From contig NZ_AP022567.1 of NCBI RefSeq assembly GCF_010727475.1, positions 7,006,001-7,070,000 on the forward strand: a stretch of 64,000 nucleotides of DNA. Direction: 5' to 3'. The position numbers and the translations under genes were made by a program. Numbering within the stretch: position 1 is the stretch's first letter; the number at the start of each line of letters is the position of its first letter. Below, one piece after another: positions 34,877 through 43,639 of the stretch. This stretch comes from Mycolicibacterium mageritense. Its GTDB lineage: Bacteria > Actinomycetota > Actinomycetes > Mycobacteriales > Mycobacteriaceae. The notes under the pieces were generated by a model. It was given only the letters and a program-made list of their open reading frames with translations. It had not been told where the DNA came from and ran no database searches.

Positions 34877-35659
34877 TCACACGTCGACGCTCAACGCGCG
34901 GGGATCGGCGGACCGCTGACGCTCGGTAAGAGAAGCCTCGAAATCCGCCGTGACCAGCGCCGGGCCCTCGCCCAACACAGCCAGCACGGTCCCGTCCGGC
35001 GCCACGGCCAGGCTGTGTCCGATCGAGATGGGCTCGGCCTGGGTGACCGCGGCGACGTGGCAGATGTTCTCGATCGCCCGGGCACCTGCGAGGGTCGACC
35101 ACTGTGCGAGCTTGCCCGGGCCCGGCACCCAGGAGGACAGCACCGCCAGGATCGTCGCGCCTGCTCGTGCCTGGCGCCGGCTGATCTCGGGGAACCGGAG
35201 CTCGTAGCAGGTCTGCAACCCGAACACCGTCGAGCCGATGCGCACCACACACACCTCCGTGATGTCGCCTGCGCTGATGTACGACGATTCGCGGAACGCC
35301 CCGACGTCATAGAGCAGCGCCTTGCGGTGCCGGCCCACCAACACCCCAGAGCTGTCCCAGGCGGCCTGGGTGTTGAACGGCCGCGTGGCGTCGTCGGGAT
35401 TGGCCTCCACCAGCCCGGTCACTACCGCGATGCCGAGCCGGGCCGCCAAAGCTGAGACAGCACACCCGAACGCCCCGTCCAACGGCTCGGCCACCGCCGC
35501 GAAAGTTCCGTCCACCACGGGCTTTTCGTACATCGCGTACTCGGGGAACAGCACCAGCTCGGCGCCCTGGGCCTGAGCGGCCGTGGCAGTGGAGACGATC
35601 TGCGCCAGGTTGGCGGTGACGTCGGTGCCCGAACCGATCTGCGCGAGCGTGACCTTCAC
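34877..35659 (-). CDS. carbon-nitrogen hydrolase (nitrilase superfamily)
   Basis: 260 aa from a GTG at 35659 that overlaps the permease stop (GTGA). The triad is present: Glu in LVLFPEYAMY, Lys in GRHRKALLYD, Cys in VFGLQTCYELRFPE. It cleaves a small amide or nitrile. Coupled to an APC-type permease gene and in line with a second such hydrolase, it probably acts on an imported nitrogen compound. The divergent GntR-type regulator likely controls the set. Cytoplasmic. Confidence 0.88.
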   Translation of the reverse strand: MKVTLAQIGSGTDVTANLAQIVSTATAAQAQGAELVLFPEYAMYEKPVVDGTFAAVAEPLDGAFGCAVSALAARLGIAVVTGLVEANPDDATRPFNTQAAWDSSGVLVGRHRKALLYDVGAFRESSYISAGDITEVCVVRIGSTVFGLQTCYELRFPEISRRQARAGATILAVLSSWVPGPGKLAQWSTLAGARAIENICHVAAVTQAEPISIGHSLAVAPDGTVLAVLGEGPALVTADFEASLTERQRSADPRALSVDV

Positions 35660-37023
35660 GCCGCAGGTTCGGCGATCGACACCTCGTCGACGGCGATCTC
35701 CGGTGGCAGTTCCTTGAAGCCGCGGCTCGTGACGGCCAGCACCACGATCCCGATGCCGAGCCAGGACAGGCCCAGGACGATCGCCCGGCTGTCGAGCTGC
35801 ATCAGCAGATACGACGTGATGATCGCGCCGATCGCGGGTGCCACGACGTAGAGCAGCGGGTTGTGTACCACGCCCGCGGCGCGCTGGCGGAAGTAGTGGA
35901 CGATGACCGACAGGTTCACGAGGGTGAAGGCGACGAATGCGCCGAAGTTGATGAACGACGTCGACGTCGCCACATCGAGGAACACCGCCAGCAGACCCAC
36001 CACGCCGACCATCACGAGGTTGGCCGCCGGGGTGCGGAACTTGGCGCTGAGCGTGCCGAACACCGACCGCGGCAGGGTGCCGTCGCGGCCCATCGCGAAC
36101 AGCAACCGCGACGCCGAGGCCTGCGCGGCGATGCCGGAGGCGAACTGCGCCAGGATCAGGCCGGCCAGGAACACCGCGCCGAACAGGTTGCCGCCGATCA
36201 GCTTGGCGATCTCCAGTGCCGCCGACGACGAATCGGCGAATTCCCCACCGGGATGCACCAATTGGGTGGTGTAGGCGACGACGAGGAAGATCGAGCCGCC
36301 GATGAGTGCGATCAGCATGATGGCGCGCGGCATGTTCTTGCGCGGGTTGACGGCTTCCTCGGTGAACGTGGTCACGGCGTCGAAACCCAGGAAACAGTAG
36401 GCCGCAATGGCCGCCCCGGCCGTGACTCCCCCGAGGCTCGCGCCGATCCCGGTGAACGGGCTCGCGCTGACCAGCCCGCTGGCTCCGGCGTCGCGCAGCA
36501 CCGACGCGACCGACAGCGCCACGAACAACACGATGACCAGCAGCTGGAACGCCATCAGCAGATAGTTGGCCTTGTCGGCGACCTTGATGCCGACGACGTT
36601 GAGCACCGTGGTGACGAGGATGAACCCGACCACCCACAGCCAGCCGGGCACCGCGGGGAACTGGGCCTGAAGGTACGCCGCCCCGATCAGCCAGATGACC
36701 ATGGGCAGGAACAGGTAATCGAGCAGCACGGCCCACCCGGTGAGGAATCCGATGCGGGTGTCGATGGTGCGCCGGACGTAGGTGTAGGCCGAGCCCGACA
36801 CGGGATAGGCGGCCGCCATCCGGCCGTAGCTGGACGCGGTGAACAGCATCGCCACCAAGGCGATCAGGTAGGCCGACGCGGACGCCCCGGCGGTCGCGGC
36901 AGCCACCACACCGAAGATGCCGAGCACGATCAACGGCGTCATGTACGCCAGACCGAACAGCACCAGTGAGCGCAGCCCAAGGGCTCGCACCAACGTCGGT
37001 TGCCCTGCGGATGGTTGTGTCAT
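35656..37023 (-). CDS. APC-superfamily amino acid/amine permease
   Basis: 455 aa from ATG 37023 with ribosome site AAAGG. Twelve membrane segments of the amino acid-polyamine-organocation type, including the conserved TM1 stretch LFGLAYMTPLIVLGIFGVV and TM6 GAAIAAYCFLGFDAVTTFTEEAVNP. The gene lies between two nitrilase-family hydrolase genes, 11 bp from the upstream one, so the three form an uptake-and-hydrolysis operon. The substrate cannot be read from sequence. Confidence 0.9.
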   Translation of the reverse strand: MTQPSAGQPTLVRALGLRSLVLFGLAYMTPLIVLGIFGVVAAATAGASASAYLIALVAMLFTASSYGRMAAAYPVSGSAYTYVRRTIDTRIGFLTGWAVLLDYLFLPMVIWLIGAAYLQAQFPAVPGWLWVVGFILVTTVLNVVGIKVADKANYLLMAFQLLVIVLFVALSVASVLRDAGASGLVSASPFTGIGASLGGVTAGAAIAAYCFLGFDAVTTFTEEAVNPRKNMPRAIMLIALIGGSIFLVVAYTTQLVHPGGEFADSSSAALEIAKLIGGNLFGAVFLAGLILAQFASGIAAQASASRLLFAMGRDGTLPRSVFGTLSAKFRTPAANLVMVGVVGLLAVFLDVATSTSFINFGAFVAFTLVNLSVIVHYFRQRAAGVVHNPLLYVVAPAIGAIITSYLLMQLDSRAIVLGLSWLGIGIVVLAVTSRGFKELPPEIAVDEVSIAEPAA

Positions 37024-37034
37024 TGCGGTGCCTT

Positions 37035-37925
37035 TCAGTGGGCGCGGTGGTTCGACGGCGACCACCGCTGCGGATCGATGCGACCGTCGTAGAGCGGCAG
37101 CGGTACCGGGCGGTCGCTCGGCCCGAACTGGTCCCACATCCGGTTGGTTCCCGCGGTCCCGCGCTCGCGGACCGCGGCGACGGCACCGAAGTCGAGGTGT
37201 TGCAAGAACACGCCGGGTGTCTCGTCCGGACTTTCCTGCAGCACAGCGCCTTCCGGGTCGACGAGGATGCTGCGGCCCATGCCGACCGGGCCAGCGCAGT
37301 TGACGCTGACCGTGAACACCTGGTTCACAATCGAATTCGCCCGCGCCAGCACGAGTTCCTGGTACCGGTCCGGGGTCGTGGTCTTGACGACGTTGACGAT
37401 CACCTCGGCACCCATCCAGGCCAGGTGCCGGCTGAGTTCCGGGAACCACGCGTCGTAGCAGATGGACAGCCCGAGCCGGCCGACATCAGGGATGTCGACG
37501 GTGACGAACGTGTCACCGGGAGTGAACTTTTCGAACGGCCGCCACGGGAAGATCTTGCGGTACGACGCCGCCAGCGCTCCGTCGGACGCGAAAACCGGTG
37601 CGGTGTTGAATAACTCGCCGTTCTCGCCGAGTTCCAGCACCGACCCTGGCACGAGCCACGCGTCGGCGGTGCGGGCCACCTCGCCGAGTGCCGCGATCAG
37701 CGGGCCGTCCAGCGGCTCGGCGGCCTTGGCCAGTGCCGCGGCGTCGTCGGTGCCGAACAGGTGGATCTCGGGATAGACGATCAGCGCGGGGCCGGCCACC
37801 GACTCGCGCACGCGCATGACGTCGGCCGCGAACTGCGCGACGGTGTCGTCCCGGCCGAACACCGGCAGGCCCGCGATGTCCAGGGGTGCTGCCTGAACGG
37901 CAGCGACGGTGATCGATCCGGGCAC
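37035..37925 (-). CDS. carbon-nitrogen hydrolase, aliphatic amidase-like
   Basis: 296 aa. Triad: Glu in LIVYPEIHLFG, Lys in SYRKIFPWRPFE, Cys in LGLSICYDAWFPELS. The order PWRPFEKFTPGD and SRHLAWMGAEVIVNV is that of formamidase/amidase-like members. First gene of a three-gene operon with the permease and the second hydrolase. Two palindromes lie directly upstream, shared with the divergent GntR regulator. Confidence 0.88.
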   Translation of the reverse strand: MPGSITVAAVQAAPLDIAGLPVFGRDDTVAQFAADVMRVRESVAGPALIVYPEIHLFGTDDAAALAKAAEPLDGPLIAALGEVARTADAWLVPGSVLELGENGELFNTAPVFASDGALAASYRKIFPWRPFEKFTPGDTFVTVDIPDVGRLGLSICYDAWFPELSRHLAWMGAEVIVNVVKTTTPDRYQELVLARANSIVNQVFTVSVNCAGPVGMGRSILVDPEGAVLQESPDETPGVFLQHLDFGAVAAVRERGTAGTNRMWDQFGPSDRPVPLPLYDGRIDPQRWSPSNHRAH

Positions 37926-37949
37926 CGATGTACCTCCGTGGCGTTAATA

Positions 37950-37994
37950 GCTCAGGATGAGCGAATTGAGGCACGATATTAGTTCAGGATGAAC
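37950..37994. promoter_or_regulatory. twin palindromic operators between hydrolase operon and GntR gene
   Basis: GCTCA-GGA-TGAGC (37950-37962) and GTTCA-GGA-TGAAC (37982-37994) share the consensus TTAG(C/T)TCAGGATGA(G/A)C. Their centres are 32 bp apart, three helical turns, on one face of the DNA. Both lie between the divergent genes. They are strong candidates for sites of the adjacent GntR/FadR protein. Confidence 0.7.
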
Positions 37995-38027
37995 AAATAA
38001 GGCAATAGTTCCCGTACCCTGAGTGCC

Positions 38028-38789
38028 ATGACGTTGCAGGTCGGTGACGCGCATCCGGCATTGAGCGCACCCGCGGTCGCCGGCATCACGCGCCTCAGCG
38101 CCGCCGACACCGTGCGAGCCCGCCTCGAATTGGCCATGGAGTTGGAGCTCATGGCCGCCGGCGAGAAACTGCCCGCCGAGCCCGACATCGCCGAGGCCCT
38201 CGACGTCAGCGTCGCCACGGTCCGTCGGGCCCTGCAGTCGATGGCCGACGAGGGCCTCGTGGTCCGGCGGCGCGGGCGGGCCGGCGGCACGTTCGTCGCG
38301 CGCAGCGGGACGGGGGTGACGCCGGGGGCCGACCGTCCGTCCGCGACCTTCCGCGCCGACGCCGCCGAGGTGCACCGGCTGATCGACCTGCGCGCGCTGT
38401 CAGAAGATGCGCTCAGCGCCGCCGCAGCACACGCCGCCACCGACGAGGAACTCGACGGGCTCGCGGCGATCGTCGCGGAGGCGGCCGCGACCACCGACTG
38501 GACCAGCTACCACAACGCCGATCAGCGGTTTCATGAATCAGTGGCGGCGGCAAGCCATCTCGACTGGGCGATGAGCACGTACTGCGACGTCCTGCACGGG
38601 TTGTACCGGTATTTCATCCCGTACCCCATCAGCTATCTGCACAACGTGAACCTCGAGCACGCGCAATTGGTGGAGGCGCTGCGGCGGCGCGACAGCAGAG
38701 CGGCCTCCGAGATCGCGCGCAACCATGTGCTCACGCTGCACAAGACGATGTACGTGGGGCTGCCGCAGCCCGCGAATGACGCGGGTTAA
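38028..38789 (+). CDS. GntR/FadR-family transcriptional regulator
   Basis: 253 aa. The N-terminal winged helix (MAAGEKLPAEPDIAEALDVSVATVRRALQSMADEGLVVRRRGRAGGTFV) is classic GntR. The C-terminal FCD domain carries the metal/ligand His and Asp pattern (LIDLRALSEDALSAAAAHAA ... NADQRFHESVAAASH ... HAQLVEALRRRD). TACCCT (38015-38020) seven bases before the ATG suggests a leaderless mRNA. It is divergent from the hydrolase-permease operon, which it probably represses until an imported compound binds. Confidence 0.9.
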   Translation: MTLQVGDAHPALSAPAVAGITRLSAADTVRARLELAMELELMAAGEKLPAEPDIAEALDVSVATVRRALQSMADEGLVVRRRGRAGGTFVARSGTGVTPGADRPSATFRADAAEVHRLIDLRALSEDALSAAAAHAATDEELDGLAAIVAEAAATTDWTSYHNADQRFHESVAAASHLDWAMSTYCDVLHGLYRYFIPYPISYLHNVNLEHAQLVEALRRRDSRAASEIARNHVLTLHKTMYVGLPQPANDAG

Positions 38790-39703
38790 CTCTGCCGCTG
38801 GGGTTCGGCCACGACGTCGACCGCGGAATCGGCGACTTCGCGCGGCGCCCGGGAGATCCGCCAGGCGTGGAACACCAGGGCGGCCCACGCCACCACGATC
38901 ACCGAGTAGATACCTGTCGACCACGGCCAGTGCACGCCGAAGAAGTGCACCAGTTTCTGGCTGTTGGTCAGCAGGATGACACCGCCGACAGCGGTCCCGA
39001 GCAGAGCCGGGTTGACCCGGCTGACCAGCCATGCGGCAACGGGCGCGGCGATCACCCCGCCGACCATGAGACCGAGCACAACGGGCCAGTTGTCCAGGAA
39101 TTCCTGGCGCAGCCCGACCAGGAAGCCGAGCGACGCCGAAACCGAAACCAGGAACTCCGAGGCGCTCACCGAGCCGATCACGGTGCGCGGCGCCGTCTTT
39201 CCCTGAGACAGCAGGGTGCTGGTGGTCACGGGCCCCCAGCCGCCGCCACCCGATGCATCGATGAAACCGCCGAACAGGCCCAGCGGGGCCAGGAACTTCG
39301 CGCTGTGGCTGGTGCCGTGCTCGCCCAGGCTCAGCGGCGTTCCGAGCGAGAACCGAAGCAGGACATAGCATCCGATGCCCATCAGGATCGCCGCCATGAG
39401 CGGTGCCGCAGACTCGGTCGACAGCGAGGACAACACCGTGGCACCCACGAATGCGCCTGCCGCGCCCGGGATCCCGAGTTTGGCGACCATCGGCCAGTCG
39501 ATGTTCTTGAACCGCCAGTGCGACACCGCCGACGCGAGCGTCGTCCCCACCTCGGCCAGGTGCACCGCCGCACTGGCCTGCGCCGAGGCCACCCCGCTGA
39601 GCACGAGCAGAGTCGAGGCGGTCACCCCGAAAGCCATCCCGAGTGCGCCGTCGACCAGTTGGGCTCCGACGCCGACGAGCGTGAAGATCAGTAGCGAACG
39701 CAT
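38786..39703 (-). CDS. TauE/SafE-family sulfite/anion exporter
   Basis: 305 aa with eight or more membrane segments and the repeated TauE/SafE pattern GFIDASGGGGWGPVTTSTLL. This family exports sulfite, sulfoacetate or similar anions. It converges with the GntR gene, sharing the four bases TTAA for both stop codons. A second family member follows on the same strand. Confidence 0.85.
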   Translation of the reverse strand: MRSLLIFTLVGVGAQLVDGALGMAFGVTASTLLVLSGVASAQASAAVHLAEVGTTLASAVSHWRFKNIDWPMVAKLGIPGAAGAFVGATVLSSLSTESAAPLMAAILMGIGCYVLLRFSLGTPLSLGEHGTSHSAKFLAPLGLFGGFIDASGGGGWGPVTTSTLLSQGKTAPRTVIGSVSASEFLVSVSASLGFLVGLRQEFLDNWPVVLGLMVGGVIAAPVAAWLVSRVNPALLGTAVGGVILLTNSQKLVHFFGVHWPWSTGIYSVIVVAWAALVFHAWRISRAPREVADSAVDVVAEPQRQS

Positions 39704-39721
39704 GGGTTCGGCTGCTTTCGA

Positions 39722-39913
39722 TTAATGGTCGCCGAGCGACCTGACGGACTGGCGGGCGCGGATCAGCTGCGCGCGCGACACCATTCGTCGAAAGCCATCA
39801 ACCGCCGCGAAGGCCAGAACGGCTCGAGAGCAGCGAGGGCAGACGGTGCGGTGCGGTATGCACGTTCGGCCACCGGTTCGCCCCTCTCCCTCGTCGTTAG
39901 ACAGACTGAGCAA
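39722..39913 (-). CDS. possible small CxxC protein
   Basis: 63 aa ending 18 bp before the exporter start. It contains CIPHRTVCPRC, a possible zinc-binding Cys/His set, followed by a basic helix. No ribosome site is convincing, and no family is recognised. It could be a real small gene in the exporter operon or a chance frame. Confidence 0.3.
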   Translation of the reverse strand: MLSLSNDEGEGRTGGRTCIPHRTVCPRCSRAVLAFAAVDGFRRMVSRAQLIRARQSVRSLGDH

Positions 39914-39949
39914 GCTTACAAGAGCCCGGGCGGAACCCCGCCGACGGCC

Positions 39950-40741
39950 TCACACGGTCAACAACCGGTACAGCCCGATTAATCCGACCACCACGATCAC
40001 GCCGCGCAGTGCGTTCGGCGACAGCCGCCTGCCGTAGTGCGCGCCCAGGAATCCGCCGATCAGGGATCCGACCGCGATCAGGCCTGCCGCGAGCCAGCTG
40101 ATCCGGTCGAACGCGACGATGGTGTAGGCGACCGCGGCAACGATGTTGACCAGCAGCGACAGCAGATTCTTGGCGGCGTTCATGCGCTGCATCGACTCCG
40201 GCAGCAGCGCACCCATCACCGCGACCAGCAGGATGCCCTGCGCAGCGGTGAAGTAGCCGCCGTAGACACCGACCGCGAACGTGCCGAGCACCAACACCGC
40301 CATCCGGCGCGAGCTCACGTGATCTGCCGACTTGCCGGATTCTTCGGCGCGTCGGCGAGCCCACGCCTGGATCCGCGGACCGATCACCACCAGGATCAGC
40401 GCCAGGATCAGCAGGACCGGCACGACGGCGACGAACACCTTTTCCGGCAGGTGCAGCAGCAGCCACGACCCCAGCCCGGCCCCGATCAGCGAGCCGGGGA
40501 TCTGCCAGCGCAGCCGATCCCACTGGCCGCGCAGCTCGCGGCGGTAACCCCAGGTGCCCGACACCCCACCCGCGACCAGTCCGACGGCGTTGGACATCGT
40601 CGCCGTCACGGGTGGATAACCCAGGGCCACGAGGGTGGGAAACGTGATCAGTGTGCCCGAGCCGACTACCGCGTTGATCGCTCCCGCTCCGACGCCGGCC
40701 AATGCGATCAAGATCATGTGGGTGACGGACACTCGGGCCAC
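39950..40741 (-). CDS. TauE/SafE-family exporter, second copy
   Basis: 263 aa with about eight membrane segments and the family start MILIALAGVGAGAINAVVGSGTLITFPTL, in which the GSG-TLITFP loop is conserved. It shares only the fold and short motifs with the neighbouring exporter, so the pair is not a recent duplication. A C-terminal second repeat reads GGFLGAHYGRRLSP. Substrate unknown, probably a sulfonate or sulfite. Confidence 0.85.
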   Translation of the reverse strand: MARVSVTHMILIALAGVGAGAINAVVGSGTLITFPTLVALGYPPVTATMSNAVGLVAGGVSGTWGYRRELRGQWDRLRWQIPGSLIGAGLGSWLLLHLPEKVFVAVVPVLLILALILVVIGPRIQAWARRRAEESGKSADHVSSRRMAVLVLGTFAVGVYGGYFTAAQGILLVAVMGALLPESMQRMNAAKNLLSLLVNIVAAVAYTIVAFDRISWLAAGLIAVGSLIGGFLGAHYGRRLSPNALRGVIVVVGLIGLYRLLTV

Positions 40742-40805
40742 CCTATCGCGCCGACCTGTGTGCGTTCAGCCGCGGTGACCGCCGCCGAGCGCACACAACT
40801 CACAG

Positions 40806-42218
40806 CTACCGCTTGGCGGAGCGCTTCTCCCGCACCCGCACGTTGATCCGGATCGGGCTGCCTTCGAAGCCGAACGTCTCCCGCAGCCGCCGCTCCAGGA
40901 ACCGCCGGTAGCCGGCCTCCAGGAACCCGGTGGTGAACAACACGAAGGTCGGCGGCCGCGACGCGGCCTGGGTCGCGAACAGGATCCGGGGTTGCTTGCC
41001 ACCGCGCACCGGCGGTGGTGTCGCGGCCACGACCTCTTTGAGGAACGTGTTGAGCCTGCCGGTCGGGATCCGGGTGTCCCACGACGTCAGCGCGGTTTCC
41101 AGCGCGGGCACCAGCTTCTGCACCGCACGGCCGGTCTTGGCCGAGATGTTGACCCGCGGCGCCCACTGCACCTGGGCCAGCTCCAGGTCGATCTCGCGCC
41201 CCAGCACGTAGCGGCGGTCCTCGTCGACCAAATCCCATTTGTTGAACACCAGCACCAGTGCGCGGCCTGCCTCGATCACCATCGACAGCACCCGCTGGTC
41301 CTGCTCGGTCAGCGGCTGGGACGCATCGATCAGCACCATCACCACTTCGGCGGCGTCGATCGCGCCGTGCGTGCGCACCGAGGCGTAGAACTCGTGCCCG
41401 CTGGCCTGCCCGACCTTCCGGCGCAGACCCGCGGTGTCGACGAAACGCCAAGTCTTGCCGCCCAGTTCGATCAAAGAGTCGACGGGGTCCACGGTGGTTC
41501 CCGCCACGTCATGCACCACCGACCGCTCGTCGCCGGCCAACCGGTTGAGCAGCGAGCTCTTGCCCACGTTGGGTTTGCCGACCAGCGCGACGCGGCGCGG
41601 TCCCCCGCCGCCTGCCCCGGCCACCTCTGACACCTCGGGCAGTTTCGCGATCACCTGGTCCAGCAGATCGGCGACACCGCGGCCGTGCATGGCGCTGATG
41701 GGGTGTGGCTCCCCGACGCCGAGCGACCACAGTGCCGCGGCGTCGGCCTCACCACGTTCGGTGTCAACCTTGTTGGCGGCCAGGAAGACCGGCTTGCCCG
41801 ACTTGCGCAGGAGCCGCGCGGCAGCCTCGTCGGCCGACGTGGCGCCGACAACGGCGTCGACCACCAGGATGATGGCGTCGGCGCTCCGCATCGCCACGGT
41901 CGCCTGATCGGCGACGAGTTGTTGCAGTCCCTTGGCGTCGGGCTCCCACCCACCGGTGTCCTGCACGATGAAGCGGCGCCCCAGCCAGTTGGCGTCATAG
42001 GACACCCGGTCCCGGGTGACACCGGGCACGTCCTGCACGACGGCCTCGCGGCGCCCGAGGATGCGGTTGACCAACGTCGACTTGCCGACGTTGGGCCGGC
42101 CGACCACGGCGAGCACCGGCGGCGGGGACGTGACCTCCTCGATGGCCTCCGCGACGGCTTCGCCGATCTCCCAGTCGCTCTCGTCGGACCAGGTGCCGTC
42201 GGATTCGGTTGTGCTCAT
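40806..42218 (-). CDS. der: ribosome-assembly GTPase Der (EngA)
   Basis: 470 aa with two tandem G domains: GRPNVGKST near 40-48 with DTGGWE, NKVD; and GKPNVGKSS near 215 with DTAGLRRKVGQ, NKWD. A C-terminal KH-like domain ends KRSAKR. It has the ~30-residue acidic N-terminal extension common in mycobacteria. Der matures the 50S subunit and is essential in most bacteria. Its ATG overlaps the cmk stop, as in M. tuberculosis. Confidence 0.97.
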   Translation of the reverse strand: MSTTESDGTWSDESDWEIGEAVAEAIEEVTSPPPVLAVVGRPNVGKSTLVNRILGRREAVVQDVPGVTRDRVSYDANWLGRRFIVQDTGGWEPDAKGLQQLVADQATVAMRSADAIILVVDAVVGATSADEAAARLLRKSGKPVFLAANKVDTERGEADAAALWSLGVGEPHPISAMHGRGVADLLDQVIAKLPEVSEVAGAGGGGPRRVALVGKPNVGKSSLLNRLAGDERSVVHDVAGTTVDPVDSLIELGGKTWRFVDTAGLRRKVGQASGHEFYASVRTHGAIDAAEVVMVLIDASQPLTEQDQRVLSMVIEAGRALVLVFNKWDLVDEDRRYVLGREIDLELAQVQWAPRVNISAKTGRAVQKLVPALETALTSWDTRIPTGRLNTFLKEVVAATPPPVRGGKQPRILFATQAASRPPTFVLFTTGFLEAGYRRFLERRLRETFGFEGSPIRINVRVREKRSAKR

Positions 42219-42901
42219 CGGCGGGCCCCGGCGTGTGTGGTGACCAATTCCAAAAGGTGTGTCACCACTTGGGTTTCGGCCATGTCGCTGGTGTCGACCA
42301 CCAGGGCGTCGTCGGCCGCGCGCAGCGGCGACACCGCGCGGGTCGAGTCGAGATGGTCGCGGCGCTGTACGTCGGCCAGCACGGCCGGGTAGTCGTCGGG
42401 CAGCCCGCTCGCGATGTTCTGCGCGTTGCGGCGCCGGGCCCGCTCCTCGGCGGACGCGGTGAGGAAGATCTTCACGTCGGCGTCGCGCAGCACCACGGTG
42501 CCGATGTCGCGTCCCTCAACGACGACGCGACCGCCCTCGGCGGCCAGGGTGCGCTGCAACTCGACCAGCCGTTCCCGCACCGCGGGCACGGCCGAGACCG
42601 CCGACACCGCGCGGGTCACCTCGTCTCCGCGGATCTCGGCTGAAACGTCTTCGCCGCCAAGGTAGGCGCGGTCCACGTCGGGATCCGATCCCACCCCGAC
42701 CTCGGCATCGGCGGCCACCCGGTCGATCGCATCAGGATCGGACAGGTCGGCATTCGCGCGCAGCACCGCGAGCGTCACGATGCGGTACATCGCGCCGGTG
42801 TCGAGGTAGCGCGCACCCAGCGCACGCGCCAAACCCCTCGACACCGAAGACTTTCCGGTGCCGGCCGGGCCGTCCACCGCTACTACAAGAGATCCGCTCA
42901 C
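42215..42901 (-). CDS. cmk: cytidylate kinase
   Basis: 228 aa. P-loop AVDGPAGTGKSSVSRGLA near residues 8-25, CMP-binding RYLDTGAMYR, and DIGTVVLRDADVKIFLTAS with the lid EERARRRNAQ. It phosphorylates CMP and dCMP for nucleotide supply. Starts over the rluB stop and ends over the der start, so it is tightly coupled. Confidence 0.97.
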   Translation of the reverse strand: MSGSLVVAVDGPAGTGKSSVSRGLARALGARYLDTGAMYRIVTLAVLRANADLSDPDAIDRVAADAEVGVGSDPDVDRAYLGGEDVSAEIRGDEVTRAVSAVSAVPAVRERLVELQRTLAAEGGRVVVEGRDIGTVVLRDADVKIFLTASAEERARRRNAQNIASGLPDDYPAVLADVQRRDHLDSTRAVSPLRAADDALVVDTSDMAETQVVTHLLELVTTHAGARR

Positions 42902-43638
42902 AACCCCACCGCCTGATACAGCTCGCCGACTTCTTTGCGGCTGAGCACTCGGATGCTGCCGGGCCGCTGATCACCCAGCGACACCGTGCCGATATCGGTG
43001 CGCACCAGCTCCTGCACCGGGAAATCCACCGCGGCGAGCATGCGCCGCACGATACGGTTGCGGCCCTCGTGCAGCGTGACCCGCACCAGCGTCTTGCCCG
43101 GCACCGTGTCCACCACCGCGAAATCGTCCACGTGCGCGGGCCCGTCGTCCAATTCGATTCCGGCACGCAGTTTCTTGCCCAACCCGCGCGGAACGGTTCC
43201 GATCACCGTCGCCACATACGTTTTGGGCACCTCGTAGGACGGGTGCATGAGCCGGTGTGCCAACTCACCGTCGTTGGTCAACAGCAGCAACCCCTCGGTG
43301 TCGGCGTCGAGCCGTCCGACGTGAAACAGCTTCTTGTTGCCGCGGACCCGGTGCTCGACCAGATCGCCCACACATGGGCGGCCCCGGTCGTCGGACATCG
43401 TGGAGTGCATCCCGCGCGGCTTGTTGATCGCCAGATACACCAGGGTGTCGTCGAGCACGATGCGCGCGCCGTCAACCCGGATCTGCGAGACATCGGGATC
43501 CACGCGTGTGCCGAGTTCGGTGACGATCTTGCCGTCGACCTCCACCCGGCCGTCGAGGATCATCCGCTCGGCGACCCGCCGGGACGCAATTCCCGCTTGC
43601 GACAACACTTTCTGCAGCCGCACACCTTGGTCAACCAT
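42898..43638 (-). CDS. rluB: 23S rRNA pseudouridine synthase RluB-type
   Basis: 246 aa from ATG 43638, one base after the scpB stop. An S4 RNA-binding domain (VRLQKVLSQAGIASRRVAERMI) precedes the synthase domain with the catalytic Asp in GRLDADTEGLLLLTNDG and the conserved NKPRGM and EGRNRIVRRM. It isomerises a uridine in 23S rRNA helix 89-type targets. A start six codons upstream is possible. Confidence 0.93.
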   Translation of the reverse strand: MVDQGVRLQKVLSQAGIASRRVAERMILDGRVEVDGKIVTELGTRVDPDVSQIRVDGARIVLDDTLVYLAINKPRGMHSTMSDDRGRPCVGDLVEHRVRGNKKLFHVGRLDADTEGLLLLTNDGELAHRLMHPSYEVPKTYVATVIGTVPRGLGKKLRAGIELDDGPAHVDDFAVVDTVPGKTLVRVTLHEGRNRIVRRMLAAVDFPVQELVRTDIGTVSLGDQRPGSIRVLSRKEVGELYQAVGL

Positions 43639-43639
43639 G

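Noticed and set aside
35863..36969. Very long plus-strand frame opposite the permease, rich in Arg, Gly, His and Asp
   Set aside because: Low-complexity antisense of a twelve-helix permease; no start signal and no domain.
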